The notes under the pieces: model-generated
Seen by the model: the letters and a program-made list of their open reading frames with translations, nothing else
Database searches by the model: none
Told to the model about the DNA's origin: nothing
Shown: positions 1 to 34,655 of the stretch, piece by piece
How positions within the stretch are numbered: the first letter of the stretch is position 1
How the letters are laid out: every line of letters begins with the position of its first letter
NCBI RefSeq assembly: GCF_040054535.1
Contig: NC_090780.1
Coordinates: forward strand, 10,506,501-10,570,500
DNA from: Antennarius striatus
Lineage: Eukaryota; Chordata; Actinopteri; Lophiiformes; Antennariidae
Reading direction: 5' to 3'
DNA length: 64,000 nucleotides
Translations under genes and position numbers: made by a program

Positions 1-822
1 ATTACTAAGCTTTCTACTAGGAATAATGTTAAGGGGAAAATTAATGTTATCCTGTCTCACAGGCCGGATTTCGCACACACAAACACATCCATATGCTCGG
101 TGTGGCACCTCTATTTGGGGACTTCCTTCCATAATCCTCCATAATCCATCGCTCTTAGCCACTGTATACATCTGCACTATGGCTATAAGAGCAAAAAGGA
201 GCTAATCTGGGTGGGAACGTCTGATTTTTTTTTTTCCTGTCAAGCTAGAGCTTGCAAAAGCATGCTGTGATTTTTTTTGGAAACACAAAAGATGGTCATT
301 GACAAAATATAATTGAAAATAATCATCAAAGCGTGTCTGATGTCTACTTGCTTCAGCACACATATGTGTAGGGGCCGTATCAGTAATATTAAAAAGTAGT
401 AATAGTGCAGACCTTATTTAGTAAGACTTTAGTTCTTATTTATTCTAGATATCAGTTGTAACCCGCCTCAGTTTTTATAAACCTCATTCCACAGCTTCTT
501 TGTTTCCAAAGACTTTGAGAATTGATATTAAAAATTGACAGAAATAAATATTGTGCATATGGCTCTGAAAACTTTTGAGTGTTTGATTTGCTTGTCTGAC
601 AATTTAAATGTGACACAAGCCCAACCAATGAGAAATGTCAGCTTTTCTCGCTCAAAATGTTTTACATCAATCTATTCTGAAAATGTCAGTAGATTTTGAG
701 GTTGACCTTCAAGAATCCAGCATTTGAATCCTACCATTGCAGACATAATGCTAATATCAGGCAGTCTTAGACACTAACACAGGTACAAATCTGTACACGT
801 CCATAAGATGTACACACATACA

Positions 823-894
<72 letters not shown>

Positions 895-1239
895 GACACA
901 TGGGTGTGTGTGCATGCTTGCAGTTTTAGGCTAATATGGTGGATGAGATGAGACAAATGATAATACCTTGGCAGGGTTTCTGTTCAGCAGTCTGCACTGG
1001 CATTTCAGGTGCACCTGTTCTTTGTGTGGAAAGTTGTAATTACCAATGTTTACTGCCAGCCAGAGAGTAGCAGGGCGCCTTACATCTGCACACACCCACA
1101 CATGCGTTGTGCCATCATGAACTTCACGCACATGTGACAAGGAAACCACAAAGAAACACAGCTAACTACATTTAATGTGTGGATTAAAGCCATTATGCAT
1201 GCATAATACACTCATGTGTCTCTCTGTTTCCTCCTCTAG
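1..1239 (+). other. cacna2d2 intron (3' part) with a CA microsatellite
   Basis: No coding exon was found here. The stretch ends in a polypyrimidine tract and AG at 1238-1239. The only structured element is the CA array listed separately. Confidence 0.7.
826..890. repeat. (CA)n microsatellite
   Basis: About 32 uninterrupted CA units. They create spurious poly-Val/Cys reading frames on both strands. Confidence 0.98.
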
Positions 1240-22633
<21,394 letters not shown>

Positions 22634-25600
22634 TTCCATGTTCCACCACCTATCCTCCTTGTAGCACTCATGTTTATTTCTCAAAGTTTAAACCCTCCAC
22701 CTCTGTGTCCCCAAGCCCTCCCCTCAATATAATCTTAGGTAACACTGGGACTTCTCATCACTGCAAGCTGGAAGACCTGAGTGCCGTGCAACCCATCTCG
22801 ATTCAGTTTCTGTCGCTTAGAGGCAACAGCCAGATGTTTGTGTCCTTAGCAAGTCAACCATCATCTGCCAGAGTATATGGTGCAGGACCATCTGAATCAT
22901 GAGAAGCAACGTCAGAAAATAGAAAATGAACTCCCAACCCATGACCATCTCACTCCCTCATCATCCAGAGAAGCCAGGAAAAGGAGGACAGGTATATATC
23001 CTAGTCAGAGACCTCCTGCCTCATAACAGACTGGGAAGAGTGGTTGTCTGTACACCTTTGCTTCTGTCAGGCAGACCATGGGGCTCCTTGTCCTCTATTT
23101 TTCCTCTATGTCAGAGTCTCACCACTCTGCCATTCGCCTCTCATATGAGGCTGTGGACCATTCAACTAGTTATAGACACCATAGAAGAAAATAACAGAAA
23201 AAATAACTGTGGCGTATACAAAATGTCAAATACAACCTGCTGAAGTGATGAGTATTCCAAACATTACAGTATATTTAGTCTTTCATTTGAAAAGGAAGTT
23301 GTAAGTTGTTAACCTTAAAAGACGTGAGTTAATTTATGCACTATATCTACTTGCCAAAATGAGATAGACTTTCATGTGGTCTTATTTTTATAGCCAAAAC
23401 ATGAAGAGGAAATGGCTCCTGATTTAGATTTAGGATAAACCATGAGAGGAAGAGAAGAAACTCCAAAACAGAATGCTGATTCAGTGTGCGCAGCGCCAAA
23501 TTGCAGATTAATATTTTAAGAGATGTCCACTGGGGATTATTGTAATTACATAATCACATTTCTGGAATTTCTCTCCTATATTTACTATTCTAAAGATAGT
23601 GCTATCTGATTTACATACTAATGACAGCTGCAAAGTACGAATCAGTGTCCGGTTACTGGAGCATTGTTGATGTTGTGTAGTGTTCTTGTTAAGAATCAAT
23701 CGACCATTCTGACCTCCACTTTGGGTTGATATTAAAAAACAAGAAACCCCTGTGCTCTCTGATGTGAAAGCTCACCTCTGCCAATCCTCACGAGGCTTCT
23801 CCCATAACCTCTACTAACACTTCTAGCTTGCATTTGCTCTTTAAGTCAGTTCACACCATTGATGTACCTGAATCTCTGCCTCATGACGGCCTCACAGTTC
23901 CAGGTGAATTCTTTTCATTTTTCTTTTTGGGGTGAAGGGAATCGCATTTCCTTTGATGAATGCTCCTCAAACCTCAGAACCATGCGCTGCTGGGGGATAG
24001 GGGCTTATCAACATTCCCAACAAAAGTGCAGAAGAGGCAACTAAATATGGTGATCATGTACTGTACAAGTAGTCTGTTTGTAATCCATCACAGTATATCA
24101 TATGACTCTTATGATGTGTGAAAAGTCATTTAGACTCCCATGTTTAGGAGCCACTCTGTTTCATAGTGCCTTGATGCACTTTGTTTTGGACCACATCGGC
24201 TGTATAAGAGTAGAGCTACTGTATAGTACCTTTATAAAGCATCCATCTTTGAAGCTGTGGTTGGCGCAGCTGCTTGTGAGACTGAATCTGTCGGCTATAG
24301 ACGTAGCTTTAAACAGAGCCTGACCAGCTCTAGCTTAATGAATTTACCCTCTTGGCCATGCCTGACTGCTCTCATATGAAGTTACTATACTGTTCCTTTA
24401 CAAAGCCATGTATAGAGCTATGATACACTATCAGTATACAGTGACTTAAGTGGCCATAGAGCATCTTTAGGGCCACCTGACTGCTCTAGATCTGCCTGAA
24501 TTGTATGTGTTTGCGTGTGATAAATGTGTGTAGTTTGCATTAAAAACCCTCAAAAGGGAATGTCTTTTAGATGAGCTGTGGAGTGTATGAGGCGAGACAG
24601 TTGTGTCAATGCTGTTTTGTTTTTTTCTGTTATATTGCTATGGACAAGATCCATCATTTTTGTGGAGAAAAAAAAAAAGGGAGAAACAGAAGTAATCCAA
24701 CTTTAACGATCAGTCTGGCTACATATTAATCAAAGGGAGCAGGGGTGTCTGAAGGAATGTGTAGGTCATCAGTGTTTTCTGCTTCAGATGCAACGAAGAC
24801 TCTAAATGCCTTAGTGTTACACAGTGTGGAGCTCTGATATCGCACAAGGTACTCACCGTCCCTAGATCTTCTTGGTGTTCTGCAATTATTATAGTGAGCT
24901 CTACGTTCGGAATGATTCATTATTGATTGATCCGTGTTCAATTATGTGTTTGAAAGCAGTCTTTACTTTTGAAACACCTCTGACCTTCAATGTTCAAATT
25001 CAAACCCACACAGTATTGCTCACGTGTGATAACTCACACCATAATTTGAACATTATCTACACACTCTGTACAGTTGTTGGGACTATTTGATGTGACAAAC
25101 ACAGACGCAGTAACTGCAAAACAGCTTCAGATCAATCCAAACAAGACTGTTAGAAAATGAATTGGGCTTCTTCTTGTGTGGAGCATCAACAGAATGCAGT
25201 CTTGTCTGGCTTTTGTTTGTCTCTGTCCTCTGCCCTTGATTCTGTCTGTATATCCTAATTTCCCCCATCTGTAAATGAGCGCTACACGTGCCTGTGGAAA
25301 TGTAACCCCTGCAACTTCCTCTCTTCCTAGGTCTATAAGTACACACTCTCACACACAAACTAAACAAGTAGGCTTAAAATTTTGCACCTTCACTTGAAAT
25401 GTTATTCACCTTTAATCTACATGTAAAGACACTTCTTCATACCCAGCAGGGAGATGTCAAGCACCAGGCAGAAGCTAGCCAAGGACGTCACTTCCTAAGT
25501 GTTTTTTTTTTTTTCCAGTGGGGTGGGGTGTTAAGGGGTTAATGGGTGGAATGTCAGAGGCAAGCTCAGGGAGTGGGTCTCCACATAGCAGCACGGGCCT

Positions 25601-26836
25601 GTCAAATTGAAGGTCAGGGAGAAATCATGTAGTGTCTGTGTGTGCATCCTGTTGGAAAAAGTCTTCTAAGAGGACACACTAATTACTGTGGTTTGACAAA
25701 TTTACTTTTGCCAAAAAAATAAAGAAAAACTAGAAAATTTGAACAGCTTGGGGAGAAATGGAGATGTCAGCTTTATGACCACCCCTACAATAGATAGGAG
25801 ACGGTTTTCATAAAGCCCCCTCCAAACCCTTGCTGTATCTGTGTTGGTGCGTCTCTGTGGGAAAGACGTGTGTATGTAATTATGTAGTCTGTAGTCTGGT
25901 GCTATGTGACCATGTCTGACAAGTGTGTGAAAAAAAAAACAGCGACATTTAGAAGAGAAAAAAAAGATTAAATCAGTTGAATTTTAAGTGAAGTTGAGAA
26001 TTTAAAAAAAAAATGTAGGAATTCAGCACTGTTGGTAAGTTTGCAATCTGAAGTCAAAATGTTTTCAATTTATTTTCAGGTTTCTTTGATTTCTTGTGCG
26101 TGTGTGAGTTTGAATGTTGGTGTGCGTGACAGACTTAGTTCCTTCTTTTCTGGGTGCCGGTCCATGTTGCTCCATTCTTTTGTACAGACAAAGTTAAAAA
26201 AAAAAGAGGGCAAAATTTGTAAAATATTGTGTCTGTGACTCCTTGTAAAATATTTTCAAATTGTTTATTACAGAGAATCAGTTATTAAATAATGTTCATA
26301 TTTTTCACTTCATTTCAGTGTGTGTGTGTTTTTTTCTCAGACACAGGAGGAGATTTTAAATTCTACGGAGCTGTTCATTCATTCATCTTCTCACCATCTA
26401 ATCTGCAAGGTTTTGGAGGTGGGAGGAAGCCAGAGAACCTGGAGAGACACATTGAGTACATGAAGCTCTATATAGAAGAAACTCAAACCCAGAACCCTCT
26501 TGCTGTGAGGCGACAGAGCTACCCACTGCACTACTATTCCGCACATTCAATTTTGTTCATTCAAATATGTGTAATCAAATGAAGTAATTCATAATTAGCA
26601 CTTCATTATATCCCAGTGAAATCATATTATATAATGATTCAATTCTCAAAATATTCTATTCTATACATATTTTTGCGTAATACCTTTTCACATTATTTCA
26701 ACTTAATTTCCAAACTGCTTGTTTTCTCAGTGTGGCCCTAATTCTCTATGTCATTCATTAATTGGCAGTATTTAAAAAGTCAAAGTCAGGCCATACAGGA
26801 AGAGTTTTGTGGCTTATATTTTTTGTGCTGAATAAA
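22634..26836 (+). other. cacna2d2: cacna2d2 3' UTR and downstream sequence (extent uncertain)
   Basis: There is no further coding exon between the TAA and the convergent abhd14b stop. AATAAA signals lie at 25718-25723 and 26831-26836, so the transcript could have a 3.1- or 4.2-kb 3' UTR. An ATTAAA near 24537 is a weaker alternative. A minus-strand SINE fragment lies at 26393-26545. Confidence 0.5.
26393..26545 (-). mobile_element. Fragment of tRNA-like SINE, minus strand
   Basis: Read on the minus strand it goes from GTGCAGTGGGTAGCTCTGTC through TCACAGCAAGAGGGTTCTGG to GGCTTCCTCCCACCTCCAAA. This is the same head and middle as the copy at 34.66 kb, including a tRNA A-box-like block. The 3' half is missing. 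Confidence 0.7.
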
Positions 26837-26847
26837 ATGTGTTTATT
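26831..26847. terminator. Near-palindromic two-strand polyadenylation signal
   Basis: AATAAA on the plus strand (26831-26836) is followed after five bases by TTTATT, which is AATAAA on the minus strand (26842-26847). The minus signal is about 60 bp past the abhd14b stop, a normal distance; the plus signal could end the long cacna2d2 transcript. Confidence 0.55.
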
Positions 26848-26907
26848 TGTGTGGCTCCTCTGAGTCACTTATGTGTGACTGAATCCACTGATACACAGTA
26901 AAGAGCT

Positions 26908-29900
26908 TCACAGAGTATTAAGGAAATCTGTTAGAGCTTTGTGCCAAGTGTTCGGGTCCTCCAGGTAACAGGGGTGACCCGCTCCTTTCATCACCACAAC
27001 ACTGTGATTGGCCAGATTGCTCAGAGAAGCGAGTGACACTTCTCCAAGCTGGGTATCCTTGTCACCATAAACAATTAGCGACGGGACCTGAAGGAGAGAA
27101 AAGACACAACACAGAGTCTTTAGTCCATCCTTTCTTTCTTTTTATAAGATCTTTTTAATTCAAACGCGTAGCTAAAGTGATTTTGGATATGTCCTAAATT
27201 TTACCCCAGTTTTAAAAAAAAATCAAACAGTTCTTATAAAAGATAAAAGGCAAGGTTTTTATTTATATTAGGTGTGACTTATTAATAAATGTAGATGTCA
27301 ATCAGAATAAAAGTAAAGCAAAAAGAATGAGAACAGAGCAACCCAAGTAGACCTTAATATTGGTTTTTATCATCCACTGAAAATGAATTCTAATCCTAAA
27401 AGTGACAGAACACTTGAATAAATATATTCAACTGCAAAAGCCCTGAACTACTGGAGAGCTGTAGTGATTGAGTTTATAATTTACATAAAAAAGGGGGCCT
27501 TGCCAGGCACAAAATCGACAAAGAACAGTCCGAACTGACAAAAAAGTGATGGAGTAACATGAGAGCAAATGAGTGCAACACTTTCAATGTCGATGACGCG
27601 GCACCGTCTGAAATTTTATCATTATCCCTACTTGAACAGTCATTGCCTCTCTTATACTTTTCTTAAAGATTGATGAGAGATAATTTGATCCATTTCATGA
27701 CACCTTTAACTTCATAAACTTTTTCATAAACTTGATGAAAAGTAATTGTAGCTGTAATAAATCCAGTGGATTTAAGCTCTTTATGTATCTACTTGTTCTC
27801 AAAGTCTCATCTGCAACACTTTCCCCATTAAGAATATCAATACTGTTAACAAGTATCTTCTTAAAGTACAACTTTCACTTGGTTTTGCAATAAAGAACAT
27901 TTAGCTTTATAACATTTGGGAGTTTAATAAAATCAGCTGTTTCTGAGAAAGTAAGAAAGTCATGTGTCTTTTCTGAAAGGAAGACAAGATACTAGGAAAA
28001 CTAGGTTGACTTTCACGGATGCTGAAGTTATCTTTGACAGAGGAAATACAAAGCCCACACGTTATGTAAAAAGCTTTAGAGAGGGACTAGAAAAGCTTTA
28101 GGGGGACTACAAGGGAATAGAAAGTGGAGGTGCAGAAGGCTGTACCTTCACATTCTGGTACTGCTCCTTTGTGAATTTGTCTGTGCAGATAGGAGCCACA
28201 GGTATATAGGCTCTTATAATGGCCTGGTGCTGGTGAAGGAAAGGGAGGGAGTACATCCCACTGAGGGACGGGCTGATCACCACCACTGGAATCAGGTTCA
28301 GCTGCTCACACACATCTTTCAGGAAATCTGGAGGAGCCAGTTCTCCAACCGGTGCCGGGGCCTCAGCTGACTGAGACCGACCAAGTCCTGTTGACATGAT
28401 GCATACATTAATATAAGTCTAATATCCTTCCATCATAGGTAAATCTCCATAAATGATTTTAAAATACTCACTCTAACAGCTGAACTTTTTTAGTGTCCAA
28501 GCAGCTTAGTAATAAATGTTACTTTAGCCACATGTAGCAAACAGAGACAATTAAAACTGCATTTAATGGGACCAACTGGCAAAGACATGGACTATTACAA
28601 GATAAATATGGTCCACAGTGATATTTCACTCAAGTTCTCAATCACTTTTAAATCTGTAATTCATTACAGATTTATAAGTATACTGTTACATATTTCAACA
28701 TTACATATTCTACAGGTAATTCAATAGTCTGGTAAGTAGTGATCTCTGAGGGGACTCGAAACTCAGTGATATTTGTGCCTGCAGAATTTTTTTTTGTTGC
28801 CATGATGAAAAAAATATAATTTTGCATAAAGAAATGTTTACTTTTGGAATGTGATTTACAGTTTTTTTTCAGTCACTTACAAGCGTTTGTCCAAACAGTA
28901 GTCACATTTCTAAATTCTAAACACGATTAGCACGGCATCGGTCTTTTGTGGCCATACGATTCATACATTTCCTGTTGCTTTCACACAATATGCAGTCAGT
29001 GAACATATTTCAACAACGCTTTCATTTTCTTAACAGGGTATTTTGTTCACTGTAAGCTTCTTCTGTTCTATCATATTGTAAACAGTATTTTTACTGTACC
29101 TCCTGTAAAAAACTGTAAAGGAAAAAAATGGATTTGCTTTTTCTTGGAATGCTTTTGAATGTGAACATTGCATGTGGACATACAATTCCAACCAAGAAAT
29201 TTTATGTACATTTTTCATGCAAATACCAGTAAAACTGAAACATAAAAGTGTATGCAATTTTTATAATGTCAACAATACCCAGTATTTTGAAACCTGGTAT
29301 ACTTTGATTGACTGCATGTACCTTATGAAATGAAAACAAGCATTATTCTTTGACATAGTAATTTCATTCTGAGTCAAATTGCCAGTGTTTTGGTAAAGTT
29401 AGTGTGTGCAGAGAAAACTGTTCTATTTTGAAATGAAGAGTATTTATTGAACAAAATGTGTTTTTGAGAAGAAAATTATCCATTTGTTTAATTGCGTTTC
29501 ATAGGTATGAGTCTGTGTTAAAAGTTTAGAAAAAGTATTTGAAGTATGGGTAAGCGCTTGTTAGCGACTGAAAAAAAACTGTACCAGTATATGTACAAAA
29601 TAAAACCATGACTGCTAGTTTTATACCTCAGACCCATTAACAAACAAACAGGTGTATAGTCGTACAATGACAATATTACAATTTTTGTATTTCCTGTATC
29701 CACAGTATGCAATTTATTATTATCCATATTATTTTGGAAAATGCATCACGTGTACTACTCAAGGTGATTAATCTTGTCATAAGATTATGAAATTAGGTCT
29801 ATACAATGCAAGTAATCACAATGGGCCTTCAGGGCAGTTTCGCTGCTTCTCCTGGTTGGTATAGACGTGTGTACTGTGGTAAAAAACATCAAGCTTGCTC

Positions 29901-30127
29901 CCATCAGACCCACCTGGCAGGTCGATGGCCACAGCACGGCATCCATTTTGGGCCAGAATATCCAGAGTACCAATGTTGAGCCAGTTTTCTGAAGAGAAGC
30001 GAATCCCATGAAGCAGTAAAACGGACATCTTAGCTTCCCCTACAGCGGGCTCACTTTGTCTGTAGAAAAGTGGTTCTTTGCAGCTAGCCAACTGCACACT
30101 CCCCTCTGTCATCTTAACAGTTGACAT
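26908..30127 (-). CDS. abhd14b: Alpha/beta-hydrolase domain protein 14B, complete CDS
   Basis: Coding exons on the minus strand: 30127-29914, 28387-28146 and 27087-26908, 636 nt encoding 211 residues (the human protein is 210). The start MSTVKMTEG is one base inside an exon whose acceptor is TTGTTCAG, so a 5' untranslated exon must lie upstream. Family landmarks: [13 protein letters not shown] (oxyanion-hole region), nucleophile Ser at about 112 in SPSLSG, acid Asp about 163 in VYGDKDT, and His about 190 in GAGHPCYL, so the triad is intact. Mammalian ABHD14B is a small cytosolic/nuclear hydrolase first found as a TAF1-binding protein and later reported as a lysine deacetylase. It is convergent with cacna2d2 and divergent from mst1. 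ABHD14A is less likely because no N-terminal membrane segment is present. Confidence 0.95.
27088..28145 (-). other. abhd14b second coding intron (intron 3 if the 5' UTR exon is real)
   Basis: Minus-strand donor GTACAG at 28145; acceptor CTTCAG ends at 27088. AT-rich; no element recognised. Confidence 0.75.
28388..29913 (-). other. abhd14b first coding intron, carries a complete MITE
   Basis: Minus-strand donor GTGGGT at 29913, acceptor CAACAG ending at 28388. About half of the intron is the MITE at 28859-29581. Confidence 0.8.
28859..29581. mobile_element. Tc1/mariner-like MITE, copy 1, with TA target-site duplication
   Basis: The ends are inverted repeats of about 28 bp: the left end starts CAGTTTTTTTTCAGTCACTT and the right end, read inward on the minus strand, starts CAGTTTTTTTTCAGTCGCTA. 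The element is flanked by TA at 28857-28858 and 29582-29583. TA target sites and a CAGT terminus are hallmarks of Tc1/mariner transposons. At 723 bp with no transposase reading frame it is non-autonomous. An inverted, longer relative lies at 37167-38277. Confidence 0.85.
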
Positions 30128-30242
30128 CCTGAACAAAAAAAAAGGCAGAATTTTTTTTACTTCATGTTGTTTTTACAAACTGCACTTTAAAATACAAGAC
30201 CACAGTTTGTGCATGAACTGGCGCTGGAATCTGAATTGTGGC

Positions 30243-33145
30243 TAGTCTTCTTCTTTTCCTTTCGGCTTTTCCCTTCAGGGGTCGCCACAGCAAATCAATT
30301 GCCTCCATCTAACCCTATCCTTTGCATCCTCTTCTCTCACACCAACTACCTTCATGTCCTTTTTCACTACATCCATAAACCTCCTGTTTGGTCTTCCTTT
30401 TGGCCTCCTGCCTGGCAGTTCAAAACTCAGCATCCTTCTACCAATATATTCACTATCTCTCCTCTGGACATGTCCAAACCATCTCAGTCTGGCCTCTCTG
30501 ACTTTATCTCCAAAACCTCTAACATGTGCTGTCCCTCTGATGTATTCATTCCTGATCCTATCCTTCCTGGTCACTCCCAGAGAGAACCTCAGCATCTTCA
30601 TCTCTGCTACCTCCAACTCTGTCTCCTGTCTTTTCCTCAGTGACACTGTCTCTAGATCAAACTACATTGCTGGTCTCACCACAGTTTTGCACACCTTTCC
30701 TTTCATTTTAGCTGAAACTCTTCTATCACACATCACACCTGACACTTTTCTCCACCTGTACCATCCTGCCTGTACACGCTTCTTCACCTCTTTTCCACAC
30801 TCTCCATTGCTCTGGACTGTTGACCCTAAGTACTTAAAATCCTCCACCTTCTTGATCTCTTCTCCCTGTAACGTCACTCTTCCACTTGGGTCCCTCTCAT
30901 TCACACACATGTACTCTGTCTTACTGCGGCTAACCTTCATTCCTCTCCTTTCCAGGACAAACCTCCACCTTTCTAGCTTCTCCTCCACCTCTTCCCTGCT
31001 CCCGCTGCAGATCACAATGTCATCTGCAAACATCATAGTCCATGGAGATTCCTGTCTGGCCTCGTCTGTCAGCCTGTCCATCACCATAGCGAACAAGAAG
31101 GGGCTCGGAGCTGATCCCTGAAGCAGTCCCACCACCACCTTGAACTCCTCTGTCACACCTACAGCACACCTCACCACTGTCTTAGAGTCCTCATACATGT
31201 CCTGCACCGTTCTAACGTACTTCTCTGTCACTCCAGACTTCCTCATACAATACGACAGTCCCTCTCTGGACACCCTGTCATAAGCTTTCTCCAGATCTAC
31301 AAAAACACAATGCAGCTCCGTTTGGACTTCTCTGTACTTCTCTATCAACATCCTCAAAGCGAATACTGCATCTGTAGAACTCTTTTTTGGCACGAAACCA
31401 TACTGATGCTCACAAATGTTCACTTCTGCCCTTAGTCTAGCTTCCACTAATCTTTCCCATAACTTCATTGTATGGCTCATCAGCTTTATTCCTCTGTAGT
31501 TGCCACGACTCTGCACATCTCCCTTGTTCTTAAAAATGGGCACCAGCACACTTCTCCTCCATTCCTCAGGCATCTCCTCACTATCTAAGATCCTGTTGAA
31601 CAACCCAGTCAGAAACTCTACTGCCACCTCTCCTAGACACTTCCAAACCTCTACAGGTATATCATCAGGCCCAACTGTGTTTCCACTCTTCATCCTCTTC
31701 AATGCCCTCCTCACTTCATCCTGACTAATCTTTGCTACAACAGCCAACAACAGCCACCTAGTCGATTCTTTCTTCTCTCTCATTTTCCTCGTTCATCAAC
31801 TCTTCAAAGTACTCTTTCCATCTTCCCATCACACTACTGGCACCTGTCAACACACTTCCATTCCTATCCTTAATCACCCTAACCTGCTGCACGTCCTTCC
31901 AATCTCTATCTCTCTGTCTTGCCAACCGGTATAGATCAGTCTCTCCCTCCTTACTGTCCAACCTAGCATACAAGTCATCATAAGCTTCTTGTTTGGCCTT
32001 TGCTACCTCTACCTTCACCTTACGCTGCATCTCCCTGTACTCCTGTCTACTCTCCTCAGTCATCTCAGTGTCCCACTTCCCCTTAGCTAACCTCTTTCTC
32101 TGTATACACTCCTGTACCTCCTCATTCCACCACCTAGTCTCCTTATCTACTTTCCTTCCAGATGACACACCAAGTACTCTCCTACCTGTCTCCCTGATCA
32201 CATTAGCTGTAGTTCTCCAGTCATCTGGAAGCACCTCCTGACCGCCCAGAGCCTGTCTTAACTCCTTCCTAAAAGTCATACAACAGTCTTCCCTTTTCAG
32301 CTTCCACTATTTCGTCTTCTGCTCTGCCTTTGCCCTCTTGATCTTCCTTACCACCAGAGTCATCCTGCACACCACCATCCTATGCTGTTTGGCTACACTC
32401 TCACCTACCACTACTTTACAGTCACTGATCTCCTTCTGGTTACACCGTCTACACAAGATGTAGTCTACCTGTTTGCTCCTACCACCACTCTTATAGGTCA
32501 CCCTATGTTCCTGCCTCTTCTAGAAGAAAGTATTCACTATAGCCATTTCCATCCTTTTTGCAAAGTCAACCACCATCTGTCCTTCTGCGTTCCTCTCCTG
32601 GATACCAAACCTGCCCATCACTTCCTCATCACCTCTGTTTCCTGCACCAACATGTCCATTGAAGTCTGCTCCAATTACAACTCTCTCACTTCTAGGTATG
32701 CTCTGCATCACTTCATCAAAGTCCAACCACAATTTCTCCTTCTCCTCCAGCTCATATCCTACCTGTGGAGCATACCCACTAACAACAGTGAACATCACAC
32801 CTTCTATTTCTAGCTTCCGACTCATCACTCTATCCAACACTCTTTTTACCTCCAGGACATTCCTAACAAACTCCTCCTTCAAGATAACTCCTACTCCATT
32901 TCTTTTCCTATCTACACCATGATAGAACAACTTGAACCCTGCTCTTAAACGTCTAGCCTTGCTACCTTTCCACCTGGTCTCCTGGACACACAGTATGTCT
33001 AACTTCTCCCTCTGCATCATGTCAACCAACTCTCTACCTTTTCCTGTCATAGTTCCAACATTCAACGTCCCTACTCTCAGTCCTATACACTCCTCTTCTC
33101 TCTCTTCGTGCGAACACACTTTCCTCCTCTCCTTCTTCGGTCAAT
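30243..33145 (-). mobile_element. RTE-clade LINE retrotransposon, nearly full-length but decayed
   Basis: Read on the minus strand: an apurinic-like endonuclease, then a linker region, a reverse transcriptase and a C-terminal segment, with the 3' end CCCCTGAAGGGAAAAGCCGA and a GAAGAAGA tail at about 30243. Gene order, the single long polyprotein and the short A-rich simple-repeat tail fit the RTE clade (BovB/Expander type). It lies in the same orientation as abhd14b, in its 5' intron. No target-site duplication could be recognised; the 5' boundary is approximate. Confidence 0.88.
30275..33119 (-). pseudogene. RTE endonuclease-reverse transcriptase polyprotein, interrupted
   Basis: Open segments on the minus strand: 33119-32520, 32501-32307, 32279-31758, 31783-30662 and 30646-30275, separated by stops and one overlap in another frame. 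The endonuclease shows GTLNVGTM, QETRWKG, GADFNGHVG and YILCRR. The reverse transcriptase shows the finger motif NYRGIKL, the first catalytic block FVDLEKAYDRV and the FADD catalytic box in MMFADDIVI. The end has the RWFGHVQRRD motif and a basic tail. The break near 30647-30661 has TAG at a Leu codon that is intact in the 42.3-kb copy. These breaks mean it cannot make a full product. Confidence 0.88.
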
Positions 33146-34655
33146 GAGTGTTATTATATTCCATATGACTATATTTACTACAATGATTTAAATAAAACAC
33201 CCCCACCTATCAGATGATTTCTCATGCATGAGTTTGAAAAAAATGATTATTTATAATTATAATATGCAGGCACTATATGAAGTAAACAAAGTAAAACTGA
33301 AATCTTTTGTTTGATAACCAATACAAATATTATCTTGTCCTTGTTTCTCAGATGTGGAAATTTGCTGGAGATTTTCTTTCTGTTTTATGTAAATGTAATT
33401 AAAAAGAAATGATCATAGGTATGTCTATTCACAATTTTCTGCTTTGTAGACAAAATGATCTAACTGAACAATGAAAAAAAATGTCAATTGATTTTCGTTA
33501 TAAGGATTATAAAAAAATTAAGTACATAACATTATAAAATGAAGATGAAGCAGAAGAAGTTTGAAGAAAAGAGAAAACAAATACAAACTAAAAAGTTAGA
33601 AAGTAATAGGTAAAAAAAAAGTAGTAGTTTAATAAAGTGACTCAGGGTTTGTCTGTCTTTATATTCCTTCTTTAAAATATCATACATGCTATTAATATTT
33701 ACCTGGTGAGAGTAATATTTTACAGGTTGTAAATTTAGTCACCATGTAGAAAAATAACTCCTGGCTCATTCAGTGTTTACACTGAAGTATTATTAGTGGT
33801 GCATTAATGTAATAGCAGAATTGACTGTACGTGCAGAGAATTTGAATTATTGTCCTGCTTAGCAAATTAACCTGTACAATAATAATTAACTGTATATTAT
33901 AGGTTCCCCATAGATTCTGAAGTAACTTCACCTGGAAAGTACAACACAAATTTTAATGACATTTAACATAGCTGTAACATGTAAAGGCAGTATTTATAAC
34001 TCAGGTACAACTGGAAGGATTTTTAAGAAAATGCATGTATATAAGTACTGTACTTCAGTAAAAGTTAATGTACATTTCAGATAAGTGATGCATTTTTAGT
34101 CAGAGAAATTTAAGTTTTTATTGACTATCGAAGAAATACACAAACTTCCCAGAAGTAATAAGAATTCTTTATCACCTGCATTATTAACAACAATTTAACA
34201 ATGGCAAATTAATCAAATCTACAATATACTTCATTCTGCATAATGAAAGAATGAATTCCAATGTTAGTATTTCAAATGTACCTTGAACAATGTACACTGA
34301 TTCATAAGAGGCATTTCCTACAAGTATTGCAGTATTCATATCCAGTAGATCCAATTTTATTTTATACACAACACCTTACACAAACAGATGCTAGCCCCTT
34401 AAATATGAGTCTTGTAATGTCACCATGAACAATGCAGTATTACCTGAGAAACATCTGTCCCACTCTCACAATATTAATGATTCTAAATCCATGGATTAAC
34501 CACTTTATCCTGACCTACAACATTCTGTAGATGTTATGCAATCCTGCTGACAAACTAAGAAACCAACATGTATAGAAAATAAACTCCGGTGAGAATCCGG
34601 TGAGAGCTAGCGGGATGATAATTTCCCTCGGTTTAAGTATATAAAGAGAAATTGA

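Noticed and set aside
774..956. Poly-Val/Cys proteins encoded by CA arrays (also near 17.5, 21.4, 38.7 and 42.0 kb)
   Set aside because: Artefacts of dinucleotide repeats, which leave reading frames open.
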